Below, piece after piece: positions 46,893 through 54,523 of a DNA stretch of 54,523 bases (positions are counted from its first letter, which is position 1; every line of letters starts with the position of its first letter). The notes under the pieces were generated by a model. That model searched no databases, was not told the DNA's origin, and saw nothing but the letters and a program-made list of their open reading frames with translations. The translations under genes were made by a program, and so were the position numbers. This DNA comes from an uncultured Prevotellaceae bacterium (lineage in GTDB: Bacteria; Bacteroidota; Bacteroidia; Bacteroidales; Muribaculaceae), in the NCBI GenBank assembly GCA_947165675.1, contig CAMVBJ010000023.1:1-54523 (forward strand), in the 5' to 3' direction.

Positions 46893-48563
46893 ATGAGGAC
46901 CATTAGTACAACGATATTCGCATTTTTGCTGGCCTTGACTGCATTGGCCCAGGATTACACGTTCACCAACGGCATCATCTTTGTCAACGAGGACCGTTAC
47001 GGGCCCAATCAGGGTTCGCTCAATTTCTACAACTATGACTACGACGAGATGGAGTATAACGTCTATGCCTTTGTCAACCCATCGACCAAGCTGGGCGTGA
47101 CGACCCAGCAGGGGCAACTTTATGGTGGACGGCTCTTTATCGTCAGCAAGCAGGCCAACGGCAATGAATCATCGGGTAGTACCATCGGTTCTCGACTTGC
47201 TGTGCTCGACGCTGTAACACTCAAGCAGCAAGGCGGCATCCTGCGCTTTGGGGCACAGGATAGCGTCTATGACGGTCGCTGCTATTGTGCCGTTAGTCCC
47301 GACAAGGGCTACATGGCCACCAGTGCGGGAATCTTTGTCATTGATGTCAATACCTTGACCTCGGCGGGACCCATTGCGGGCACCCAGTCCAGCGCTAAGG
47401 GTGACTATAACAGCCTCTACTTCAACCAGTGTGGCGACATGATACGTCTCGGTCAGTATATCTTTGCCGTCCAGCAGGGCAGGGGACTCCATGTCATTGA
47501 CCCGGCCACCGACCAGGTTGTTAAGACTTTGCCGTTCCCCAATATTGTCACCGTGTTCGTCACTGCTGGAGGAAACCTCTACGTGGCCAACAACAGCCGC
47601 GAGGTGTATGACTTTTCGGGAGGTCCCTACGAGGCCAATTTTACACGCATTGATCCTGTCACCTTCGAGGTGATGAACATCTGTGAACCAGGCGAATTAC
47701 ACGGCGCATTAAGCTCCTGGGGCGCATGGCGCGCCCGTATGCTCTGTGTCGATCCCGTGGAGGAGATCGTCTATTACTACTACGACGAGTTCCAGAACTA
47801 CATCAGTTGCTACAACCTCTCGACGGGTGAGTTCATTGACCACTTTATTGACTTGCCCGAGGCCGCTGAGGTCAATTGGGACGGAAGCCAGAATCATCAA
47901 GGCCTCTATGCCTCGGCGTTGAGTTTTGACCCACACACGGGCGATATGGTGGTACAGACCACCGAGGCCGCACCGATGTATGCCTACGAGATTTTCAACC
48001 ACAACTGGGTGCTCTTCTACGATGCTGATACCCGTACACTCAAGCGTCAGGTGCGCTTGCAGGACGCCTACTGGTTCCCTGCAATGTCAATCTATCCCGA
48101 CGTGTGTGACCCGGTGGTGACAATCAACGAGCAGATGATCAGGGTGGACGAGACGGTGACGATCTCGTTGCTCGACGCGGTCAGGGATGACGATAACATG
48201 TCCGCTCTGGCTGTTTCGACGGCTGCCAGTGCCGATGAGTCTGTTGTCCGGGCGAGCGTGAGTGGGCTTGAGCTCCAGCTCACTGGAGTGGCTCCTGGCC
48301 GTGCACGGGTCTCTGTCACCACCGACAGCAACGGTAAGTTGGCTTCTACCTCTTTTACCGTAACAGTGACTTCCAGTTCCAAGCCTGGTGACGTCAACAT
48401 GGACGGTCGCATCTCAATCGATGATGTGACAGTGCTCATTGACATTCTTCTGGGCTCTGTTTTAAATAACTATGACCTGGGCGCAGCCGATGTGGATGGT
48501 GACGGTCGCGTGTCAATCGACGATGTGACAGCTCTCATCGACATCTTGTTAAGCAAGCATTAA
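46893..48563 (+). CDS. BtuG-like beta-propeller with Ig-like and dockerin domains
   Basis: A 556-residue exported protein. The signal peptide ends TALAQ with no lipobox cysteine, unlike the lipoprotein at 29274. Propeller, about 20-405: YTFTNGIIFVNEDRYGPNQG, GRLFIVSKQANG, NLYVANNSREVYDFSGG, AALSFDPHTGDMVVQ-like blades and a DUF5074-style order. An Ig-like BIG2-type domain lies at about 410-490 (TINEQMIRVDETVTISLLDA, VAPGRARVSVTTDSNGK). The dockerin pair is at about 498-556 (GDVNMDGRISIDDVTVLIDI, ADVDGDGRVSIDDVTALIDI, LLSKH). Behind a B12 riboswitch and next to the paralogue of a btuB-operon gene, it is probably a corrinoid-binding protein held by its dockerin rather than by lipid. Confidence 0.8.
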   Translation: MRTISTTIFAFLLALTALAQDYTFTNGIIFVNEDRYGPNQGSLNFYNYDYDEMEYNVYAFVNPSTKLGVTTQQGQLYGGRLFIVSKQANGNESSGSTIGSRLAVLDAVTLKQQGGILRFGAQDSVYDGRCYCAVSPDKGYMATSAGIFVIDVNTLTSAGPIAGTQSSAKGDYNSLYFNQCGDMIRLGQYIFAVQQGRGLHVIDPATDQVVKTLPFPNIVTVFVTAGGNLYVANNSREVYDFSGGPYEANFTRIDPVTFEVMNICEPGELHGALSSWGAWRARMLCVDPVEEIVYYYYDEFQNYISCYNLSTGEFIDHFIDLPEAAEVNWDGSQNHQGLYASALSFDPHTGDMVVQTTEAAPMYAYEIFNHNWVLFYDADTRTLKRQVRLQDAYWFPAMSIYPDVCDPVVTINEQMIRVDETVTISLLDAVRDDDNMSALAVSTAASADESVVRASVSGLELQLTGVAPGRARVSVTTDSNGKLASTSFTVTVTSSSKPGDVNMDGRISIDDVTVLIDILLGSVLNNYDLGAADVDGDGRVSIDDVTALIDILLSKH

Positions 48564-48613
48564 CCGATCGAGAATTACGAAATATTTGTTTAACCGATAA
48601 AACTTAATTAACG

Positions 48614-49594
48614 ATGAAGAAAATCTTTACTTTAGTTGCGAGTGCCATGATGGCTTCGGCCGCATGGGCTGGTGTGATTACCCTTGACTTGAATGCCAAC
48701 GTCAATCCCGCTTCGCTTGAGTTTGGTGACAATGGTGTCTGGACGGGTTGCTATAACGACGTGGACTATACCTGGCTTGAGTTTGGTGACGGTAATGGCG
48801 AGTTCATGATTTCTCACTTGATCGATGGTGAGGGCGCTTCATGGGGCGGCTATTATTGGGACGGCTTCACGCCTGCTATCGGTGGAGACCAGACGGATTA
48901 TGGTATGCCGGGTAGCGGTGGTAGTTGGACCGTCAATTTTGCTGGCTGCATGGCTGTTGGCGGTTGCGTCATCAACGCCGACGGCACTGTTAGTGCTGAC
49001 CCTGCTCAGCCCTATCTCGTGGGCTATTACAGCAGTTGGGCAACCGAGGGACCCAGCAACCAGGTGATGTTCATGGACAAGAATGGTGGTATGGTATTTC
49101 GCCCCGCAGGTGTGTATGTCAGCAACCATCCCTGGCCCTATTACAGCTGTGCCCATGGTGACGGATCAGCTCGCGCATTTGGCGAGGGTGACTACTTCGA
49201 GCTTGTGGCTGTCGGCGTTGCCGAGAATGGAACTGAGACCAGCACCAGCATCAATCTGATCGAGTTTGTTGATGGTGAACTCAATGCTTTGAACGACTGG
49301 ACTTACTTCGACCTGTCGAGCCTCGGCGAGGTGACCTCGGTCTATTTCAAGCTTAACTCTACTGATGTGGGCAGTTACGGTGTGAATACTCCTACCTACT
49401 TCTGCATGGACAAGTTCCAGGTGATGACTTCTGATCCCACCTCGGTCGAGAACGTTGATGCCGACAAGCAGGTGGCTGGTGTGAAGTACGTCAACCTGTC
49501 GGGCATGACCAGCGACAAGCCCTTCGACGGCATGAATATTGTGGTGACTTCCTATACCGATGGCACCACCTCTACTGTCAAGGTGATGAAATAA
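48614..49594 (+). CDS. DUF4465-like secreted protein with T9SS-type C-terminal tail
   Basis: A 326-residue exported protein (signal peptide ending AAWAG). The body (about 20-275) is a beta-rich domain resembling DUF4465, with SHLIDGEGASWGGYYWDGFT, YGMPGSGGSWTVNFAGC and TYFCMDKFQV. The last 40 residues (VKYVNLSGMTSDKPFDGMNI, then VVTSYTDGTTSTVKVMK) look like a type IX secretion sorting domain. Proteins with this fold occur in B12 loci of other Bacteroidetes, possibly including the cobamide-binding BtuH group; I cannot verify homology by eye. It follows the dockerin propeller by 50 bases and is probably in the same transcript. Confidence 0.72.
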   Translation: MKKIFTLVASAMMASAAWAGVITLDLNANVNPASLEFGDNGVWTGCYNDVDYTWLEFGDGNGEFMISHLIDGEGASWGGYYWDGFTPAIGGDQTDYGMPGSGGSWTVNFAGCMAVGGCVINADGTVSADPAQPYLVGYYSSWATEGPSNQVMFMDKNGGMVFRPAGVYVSNHPWPYYSCAHGDGSARAFGEGDYFELVAVGVAENGTETSTSINLIEFVDGELNALNDWTYFDLSSLGEVTSVYFKLNSTDVGSYGVNTPTYFCMDKFQVMTSDPTSVENVDADKQVAGVKYVNLSGMTSDKPFDGMNIVVTSYTDGTTSTVKVMK

Positions 49595-49658
49595 ATGAAT
49601 CGATAATCTGTATAGAAAGGAATATAGTATCGAGTATATAGTAACCAATGTTTGTGAG

Positions 49659-49702
49659 GGTGCGTCCCAGCGGCTTTTTCTGCCGTCAGGACGCATCTTC
49701 TT
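49659..49702 (+). terminator. Terminator of B12 locus 2
   Basis: GGTGCGTCC (49659-49667) pairs with GGACGCATC (49689-49697) with one G-T pair, and an inner CGGC/GCCG stem adds to it. TTCTT follows. Confidence 0.7.
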
Positions 49703-49811
49703 ATGCTACCGTTTTCGGTGGTTTTGTTTTTACATTAATAATATATTATTAATAGATGTGGGATGCAAAAAAAATGTTATTCCCGTTGACCGTTATTTCG
49801 ATTTATTGGAT

Positions 49812-49819
49812 TACCTTTG
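49812..49819 (+). promoter_or_regulatory. -7 box of topA
   Basis: TACCTTTG, followed by C, lies 30 bases before the topA ATG. The best -33 candidate (TTG at 49786) is a little too far, at 23 bases. Confidence 0.55.
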
Positions 49820-49849
49820 CAGCCGATTTTTAAAAGCAGTAGAATAAGT

Positions 49850-52225
49850 ATGGCAAAAAACTTAGTAATCGTCGAGTCTCCTGCCAAGGCTAAAACTATC
49901 CAGAAGTTCCTTGGTAGTGATTTTAAAGTGATGTCAAGCTTCGGACACATCCGTGACTTGCACAAGAAGACTTTTAGTATCGACGTGGAGAACGGCTTCA
50001 AGCCGCTATATGAAATTCCCGAAGACAAGGAAGACCAGGTCAAGAAACTCAAGAACGAGGCTGCGCAGGCCGATGTCGTCTGGCTCGCGAGTGATGAAGA
50101 CCGTGAGGGAGAAGCTATTGCTTGGCATCTGTTTGAGGTGCTTGGCTTGTCACCCGAAAATACACGCCGCATTGTTTTTCACGAGATCACCGAACCCGCT
50201 ATCCTCGAGGCTGTCAAGCATCCTCGTAGCATCGACCTGAACCTGGTGGATGCACAGCAGGCTCGCCGTGTGCTCGACCGCATTGTGGGCTTCGAACTCT
50301 CGCCCGTACTGTGGCGCAAGATCATGCCGGGGCTGTCCGCTGGTCGAGTGCAGAGTGTCGCTGTGCGCCTGGTCGCCGAGCGTGAGAAAGAGATCAAGGA
50401 CTTCAAGAGTGAACCCTATTACCGCGTTTCAGCGCAGTTCACCAGTGGAGAGGGTGGGGAATTCTCGGCAGAGCTCAATCGCCATCTTGCTGACCATGAT
50501 GCCGCCACGGCATTTCTTGAAGACTGCAAACAGGCACAGTTCCAGGTGGCTGATGTCACCGTCAAGCCGCTCAAGCGCACGCCTGCGCCTCCTTTCACCA
50601 CAAGCACACTGCAACAGGAGGCTGCACGCAAGTTGGGACTCTCGGTGAAGCAGACGATGCGGTTGGCCCAGCGCCTCTACGAGGAAGGTTTGATCACCTA
50701 CATGCGTACCGACTCGGTAAACCTCAGCAATTTGGCGTTAGCAACCATTAGCAAGGAAATAAAGGACAATATCGGTGAGCGATACCTCAAGGTGCGCCAT
50801 TACCGCACCACCAGCAAGGGGGCCCAGGAGGCTCACGAGGCTATCCGTCCTACCTATATCAGCAATCACTCTATCACGGGTACACCTCAGGAGAAGAAAC
50901 TCTATGACCTGATCTGGAAACGCACCATCGCTTCACAGATGGCTGATGCCGAGGTCGAGAAAACTACCGCCAACATTACCGTCTCTGGACGCGACGAGGT
51001 CTTCGTTGCCGAGGGCGAGGTAGTGAAGTTCGACGGTTTTCTCAAGGTCTATTTCGAGAGTACCGACGACAATCAGAATAACGAGAAGGCCTCTGCGTTC
51101 AATGAGCTGCGTACATTACCGGCCATGACTCGTGGCGACCAGTTGAATCCCCTGGTGGTCACCGCAATCCAGCGCTATACCCAGCAGCCTAACCGATATA
51201 CCGAGGCTTCGCTGGTGCGCCGTCTTGAAGAACTGGGCATCGGCCGTCCTTCGACCTATGCCCCCATCATCTCAACCATACAGGAGCGCAACTATGTCGA
51301 GAAGGGCGAGGACAAGGGACAGAAGCGTGACTATGAAATCATCACCCTCAAGGGTGGTAAACTCACCACGGGCAAGAAGAGTGAACTCTATGGCATCGAG
51401 AAGGGTAAACTGGTTCCCACCGATGTGGGTATGGTGGTCAACGACTTCCTCGTGAAATATTTCCCCTCAATCATGGACTACAACTTCACCGCTAAGGTCG
51501 AGAACGAGTTCGACGAGGTGGCTAAGGGCAACGTGGTCTGGAATAAGGAAATCGCCGACTTCTATGAGGGTTTCCATCCCACCATCAGCCAGGTTTCATC
51601 GCTCCGTCTTGAGCACAAGGTCGGTGAGCGCATCTTGGGCAATGATCCCAAAACTGGCCTTCCGGTAATGGTCAAGATTGGACGTTACGGGCCATTGGTG
51701 CAGATGGGTAGTGCCGATAATGAGACCAAGCCGCGCTTTGCTTCTCTCCAGAAGGGGCAGAGCATCGAGACCCTTACCCTCGAGGAGGCTATCAAGTTGT
51801 TTGATCTTCCTCGTGATCTGGGTGAGTTTGAGGGGGCAGAGGTGACCATCGGTGTGGGCCATTATGGACCCTACGTGAAGCACAACGGCAAGTATGCCTC
51901 CATTCCCAAGGATATGTCTCCCACTGCCATCACGCTCGACGAGGCTATTGAACTCATCAAGGCGCAACGCGAAGCCGAGGCCAAGAAAGTGCTCAAGACC
52001 TTTGACGAGGAGCCCGATCTCAAGGTGATGAACGGACGGTATGGACCCTACATCGTTTATCAGAAGCAGAACGTCAAGATTCCCAAGGGAAAGGATGCCG
52101 AGTCGCTCACTCTCGAGGAGTGCCGTGAAATTGTAGCAGACGAGTCTAACATTTCTAAGGGAGCCACACGTCGGCGCGTGGCGCGCACACGTTCCACGGC
52201 CAAAAAAACGGCTTCAAAGAAATAA
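49850..52225 (+). CDS. topA: DNA topoisomerase I
   Basis: A 791-residue type IA topoisomerase that relaxes negative supercoils. The Toprim domain starts at once (LVIVESPAKAKTIQKFLG) and includes SDEDREGEAIAWHLFE. The active-site tyrosine is Tyr284 in GLITYMRTDSVNLS. The C-terminus has no cysteine zinc ribbons but three Toprim_C repeats (VKIGRYGPLVQMG, IGVGHYGPYVKHNGKYASIP, MNGRYGPYIVYQ) and a basic tail (RRRVARTRSTAKKTASKK). This is the usual Bacteroidetes form. ATG 49850 is chosen; an in-frame upstream codon lies over the promoter. Confidence 0.98.
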   Translation: MAKNLVIVESPAKAKTIQKFLGSDFKVMSSFGHIRDLHKKTFSIDVENGFKPLYEIPEDKEDQVKKLKNEAAQADVVWLASDEDREGEAIAWHLFEVLGLSPENTRRIVFHEITEPAILEAVKHPRSIDLNLVDAQQARRVLDRIVGFELSPVLWRKIMPGLSAGRVQSVAVRLVAEREKEIKDFKSEPYYRVSAQFTSGEGGEFSAELNRHLADHDAATAFLEDCKQAQFQVADVTVKPLKRTPAPPFTTSTLQQEAARKLGLSVKQTMRLAQRLYEEGLITYMRTDSVNLSNLALATISKEIKDNIGERYLKVRHYRTTSKGAQEAHEAIRPTYISNHSITGTPQEKKLYDLIWKRTIASQMADAEVEKTTANITVSGRDEVFVAEGEVVKFDGFLKVYFESTDDNQNNEKASAFNELRTLPAMTRGDQLNPLVVTAIQRYTQQPNRYTEASLVRRLEELGIGRPSTYAPIISTIQERNYVEKGEDKGQKRDYEIITLKGGKLTTGKKSELYGIEKGKLVPTDVGMVVNDFLVKYFPSIMDYNFTAKVENEFDEVAKGNVVWNKEIADFYEGFHPTISQVSSLRLEHKVGERILGNDPKTGLPVMVKIGRYGPLVQMGSADNETKPRFASLQKGQSIETLTLEEAIKLFDLPRDLGEFEGAEVTIGVGHYGPYVKHNGKYASIPKDMSPTAITLDEAIELIKAQREAEAKKVLKTFDEEPDLKVMNGRYGPYIVYQKQNVKIPKGKDAESLTLEECREIVADESNISKGATRRRVARTRSTAKKTASKK

Positions 52226-52244
52226 GGATTTTAAAGTATAACTT

Positions 52245-52288
52245 GAGGCTGTATATGGCAAAATGTTATTATACAGCCTCTTGTTTTT
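52245..52288 (+). terminator. Terminator of topA
   Basis: GAGGCTGTATA (52245-52255) pairs perfectly with TATACAGCCTC (52270-52280), followed by TTGTTTTTG. Confidence 0.9.
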
Positions 52289-52372
52289 GTGATTAATAGA
52301 TAGTCTTAAATATAATCAGTCCAAATAAGGAAATTTTTTTATTTTTAGGGCTTCTATTAAAAAAAATCATCG

Positions 52373-52570
52373 TAATTTTACCGACTGGAGAGAGAACCGA
52401 AGACTTTTTTCGGTGGTTTTTCCGCAATCGCGAGAGAGATACCCTGTTGTGAATTATGGGGTTATGCGCCCGATCTTAAAGTGGATTTTAGGCTTTGAGA
52501 GAGTTCGTCGAGCGATTGGATTTTATCAGCTAACAACCAAAACAAACCAAACACTAAAAAGTTTAGAATT
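52373..52570 (+). promoter_or_regulatory. Possible promoter and long leader of the coiled-coil gene
   Basis: TAATTTTA (52373-52380) resembles a -7 box without a clear partner upstream. If used, the gene has a leader of about 185 bases. A small frame at 52413-52658 overlaps the gene and looks accidental. The remainder of the 52226-52570 gap contains only the topA terminator and AT-rich DNA. Confidence 0.3.
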
Positions 52571-53995
52571 ATGTCTTTTTTTAAGTCTATCAAGAGCGCT
52601 TTTGGCGGGTCAGACAACGACGAGTACGATGTTTTCGGCCAGCCCACGACCTTCGTGAACCCCTTTAGCAAGGACAAGAATGTGCCTGGCCACGAGCCGG
52701 AAAATAAAGATGAGGTGCAGATCGAGGTCGATCAGCACGAGGAATATGCAATTGATGCTGAGTTTGCTGACAAGGCTGCTCGCCTCATGAATGAGCACAC
52801 CCAGGCCGTGATTGATATGCTCAAGGGCAACTGGAAGAAGGAGCGTGAAGAGCTCATGGCTATGGCTGAGGATGCCAAGAAGGTGGTTGAAGAATCTAAG
52901 GAGAAGGTGCATGCTGCCGAAGCTGGCCGTCGTCAGGCTAATACCCGTGCTCAGGAACTGAACGACAAGATTGCTGAGCTCGAGACTAATTACGAGAAAC
53001 TTGATATTGAGAAGCGAAGCCTTGAGAGCCGCATCAAGGCCATGGAAGCGCGTGGCGATAACTCCAATGAGTTGAGCAAGAAGATTGAGGAGATGGCAGC
53101 GACCATCGAGGACCTGGAAAAGCAGTTGGCCGATCGTGACGCCGAGCTTGAGCGCCGTGATAGCATGGCGCAGCCCGCCAATGATGGACCCACGGTCGAG
53201 GAACTCACCCAGCAGGTTGAGCAGCGCGACGAGCTCATCGAGCGCCTGCGTGGCAACGTGGCAGAACTTGAGGAGCGCTTGAATGCCGCTGCTGAGGATC
53301 TCAAGGCCGCCGAGGAGCTCCAGAAGGCAGTCGAGCAGGTTGAGGAATTCAAGGACAAGAAGAATGCCGAGATCGCAGCATTGCGTCAGAACGTAATTGA
53401 TTTGCAGAAGCGAACTTCTGAATATGATGAAATGCGCAAGGCTCACATCGTGCTCCAGGAGGAGAAAGAAGGTCTGCTCAAGACCATCGAACAGCTTGAA
53501 TCCACTGCCAAGCAGAATGCCGAAGTGCAGAATCGTCGCAGCATTGAGACAGGCAACCTGATTGACGGCCTCAAGCAGCAGCTCACCACCGTAACGGCTA
53601 TGGCCGAGGATTACAAGCGCAAGTACAACTCCTTGAGTGTTGATGGAAACGAGAAAGCTGCCAACTTCGCTAAAATTACAGCCGAGCGTGATGATGCCAA
53701 GGCTGAACTCAAGCGTACCCAAGTGACGCTCCAGAAAAAGCAGCATGAAGCTCAAGCTATGGCCGACGCCATCGCCGAGAAGGACCGCCGCATTGCTGCC
53801 CTTAGTCAGCAAGTCGAGGAGCTGAGCAAGCCTCGTCCCGTTGTCGCTGAACCCGTCGAGCCTGCTGACTCGCCTGCCATGACGAGCCTCCAGGATGATC
53901 CAGCCATGCGAGCCATCGATGATATCGATTGGGAAGATGACGGCTCCATGCCTCCTCATCCAGGTGAGGATCCGCGTCAGCTCTCGCTGTTCTGA
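52571..53995 (+). CDS. Coiled-coil protein of unknown function
   Basis: A 474-residue soluble protein without signal peptide or membrane helix. It starts MSFFKSIKSAFGGSDNDEYD and has a conserved-looking segment DVFGQPTTFVNPFSKDKN (about 20-37). It then consists almost wholly of heptad-rich, charged coiled coil (about 75-440) and ends in a Pro/Asp-rich tail, MPPHPGEDPRQLSLF. The QLSLF ending resembles a beta-clamp-binding motif (QxxLF), which could tether it to the replication sliding clamp; this is speculative. It lies between topA and a probable rRNA operon, so a role in chromosome or cell-shape organisation is possible. I do not recognise the family. Confidence 0.7.
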   Translation: MSFFKSIKSAFGGSDNDEYDVFGQPTTFVNPFSKDKNVPGHEPENKDEVQIEVDQHEEYAIDAEFADKAARLMNEHTQAVIDMLKGNWKKEREELMAMAEDAKKVVEESKEKVHAAEAGRRQANTRAQELNDKIAELETNYEKLDIEKRSLESRIKAMEARGDNSNELSKKIEEMAATIEDLEKQLADRDAELERRDSMAQPANDGPTVEELTQQVEQRDELIERLRGNVAELEERLNAAAEDLKAAEELQKAVEQVEEFKDKKNAEIAALRQNVIDLQKRTSEYDEMRKAHIVLQEEKEGLLKTIEQLESTAKQNAEVQNRRSIETGNLIDGLKQQLTTVTAMAEDYKRKYNSLSVDGNEKAANFAKITAERDDAKAELKRTQVTLQKKQHEAQAMADAIAEKDRRIAALSQQVEELSKPRPVVAEPVEPADSPAMTSLQDDPAMRAIDDIDWEDDGSMPPHPGEDPRQLSLF

Positions 53996-54030
53996 TGATT
54001 TGATACATATATTTAATAAATAATAGGGTC

Positions 54031-54060
54031 AAGTGGTAGTCCATTTTTGGACTGCCACTT
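54031..54060 (+). terminator. Hairpin after the coiled-coil gene
   Basis: AAGTGGTAGTCC (54031-54042) pairs with GGACTGCCACTT (54049-54060), with one wobble. The only T-run is in the loop, so termination efficiency is unclear. Confidence 0.6.
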
Positions 54061-54180
54061 GTTGCCTGAATTGGAATGGCTCAATGCAAGAAATAAATCT
54101 TGTGATTTTATTGTTCATCGATAAATTACCACCTGTATTTTGTTAAAGTGGGTTAAATAATAGATTTTTTATCCGAAAGA

Positions 54181-54212
54181 TTTGGTGGGAATCTCAGACG
54201 GCTGTAATTTTG
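54181..54212 (+). promoter_or_regulatory. Probable rRNA-operon promoter
   Basis: TTTG (54181-54184), 20 bases, TAATTTTG (54205-54212). No protein-coding frame follows to the window end. Confidence 0.6.
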
Positions 54213-54223
54213 CATCGCTTTTC

Positions 54224-54262
54224 GGCTCACGAGATGCATGAATTGAGTGAGCGGTTTTTTTT
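54224..54262 (+). terminator. Promoter-proximal hairpin with U8 in the putative rRNA leader
   Basis: GCTCAC (54224-54229) pairs with GTGAGC (54247-54252), followed by GG and eight T. It sits just after the predicted transcription start, like the nrdD leader hairpin. Confidence 0.5.
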
Positions 54263-54516
54263 GACGCCTTATCAGTAGGGTCGAGGAGACGGGAAGCCGA
54301 GATCATTGAAATGTTTGCAATGAGGAAATTGACAGTGCAGAGACAAGGAAAAGGAAATCCCGAGTCCACGTCAAGATTCCGATCACAGACAGGTAAAGAT
54401 ACGAGCACAGCAAATCCGAGGGCCGCCTGGAATCAGGCGGCGAGGCCGGGACACGCAGAACGAATCGCCGTTGCGTTTTCATTAATATTTCTTGAAAGAG
54501 AAAAAGACAAGATACA
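54263..54516 (+). other. Putative rRNA-operon leader
   Basis: The stretch is non-coding and purine-rich. It includes the hairpin GCCGCCTG (54422-54429)/CAGGCGGC (54434-54441) with a GAAT loop. The last bases, ACAACGA, match the usual first bases of Bacteroidales 16S rRNA, which continues AGAGTTTGATC. This would explain why the sequence stops here, because rRNA repeats break assemblies. Confidence 0.45.
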
Positions 54517-54523
54517 ACAACGA
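54517..54523 (+). rRNA. Possible first seven bases of 16S rRNA (partial)
   Basis: ACAACGA at the extreme end corresponds to the known 5' end of Bacteroidales 16S rRNA just before AGAGTTTGATC. Seven bases cannot prove it; the supporting points are the strong upstream promoter, the long non-coding leader and the abrupt end. Confidence 0.3.

Noticed and set aside
30464-48563. A cellulosome gene cluster
   Set aside because: Dockerins are present, but there is no cohesin, scaffoldin or glycoside hydrolase in the window. Only non-cellulosomal docking can be proposed.
52413-52658. An 81-codon frame before the coiled-coil gene
   Set aside because: It overlaps the start of the better-supported gene, has no domain and no SD or promoter of its own.

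Overview
The window looks like a chromosomal segment from a gut-type member of the Bacteroidales, most likely Muribaculaceae or Prevotellaceae. The evidence is a complete type IX secretion (T9SS) core operon, promoters with the Bacteroidetes TTTG-N19/20-TAnnTTTG architecture, few Shine-Dalgarno sites, BspA-like leucine-rich repeat and dockerin-tagged surface proteins, and B12-riboswitch-controlled BtuB/BtuG-type genes. The family assignment is inference. Both ends look like natural breaks: the left end cuts an exopolysaccharide gene after 15 codons, and the right end stops in what looks like an rRNA-operon leader, perhaps at the first bases of 16S rRNA.

Layout. 1-2388 (minus strand): capsule/exopolysaccharide genes (flippase, Wza-like export lipoprotein, start of a third gene). 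2503-3537: a membrane acyltransferase. 3678-10808: T9SS genes porT, porP/sprF, gldK, gldL, gldM, gldN. 11020-15201: rpsU, a Xer recombinase, hpf, four tRNAs (Thr, Tyr, Gly, Thr), tuf and tRNA-Trp. 15225-26666: secE-nusG-rplK-rplA-rplJ-rplL-rpoB-rpoC. 26967-31684: first cobalamin-riboswitch locus (BtuB-like receptor, BtuG-like lipoprotein, a dockerin-tagged surface protein). 31772-37890: four paralogous secreted proteins sharing a roughly 170-residue module and nearly identical dockerin-coding 3' ends; two are followed by near-identical intergenic cassettes. 38011-41037: nrdD-nrdG. 41135-42484 (minus): an AAA/DUF4143-type ATPase with three operator-like repeats. 42576-45237: a structured leader and a BspA-like LRR protein with a dockerin. 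45342-49594: second cobalamin-riboswitch locus with a paralogue of the locus-1 surface protein, a BtuG-like propeller with Ig-like and dockerin domains, and a DUF4465-like protein with a T9SS-type tail. 49812-53995: topA and a coiled-coil protein. 54181-54523: rRNA leader.

How it may fit together (inference). The T9SS operon encodes the export machinery, and the accessory half encodes many secreted proteins. Eight of those end in paired calcium-binding dockerin repeats, and three of the eight lie under or beside B12 riboswitches. A dockerin-tagged surface layer that includes B12-capture proteins is the most interesting candidate for an undescribed system here. No cohesin is present in the window, so the partner is unknown.
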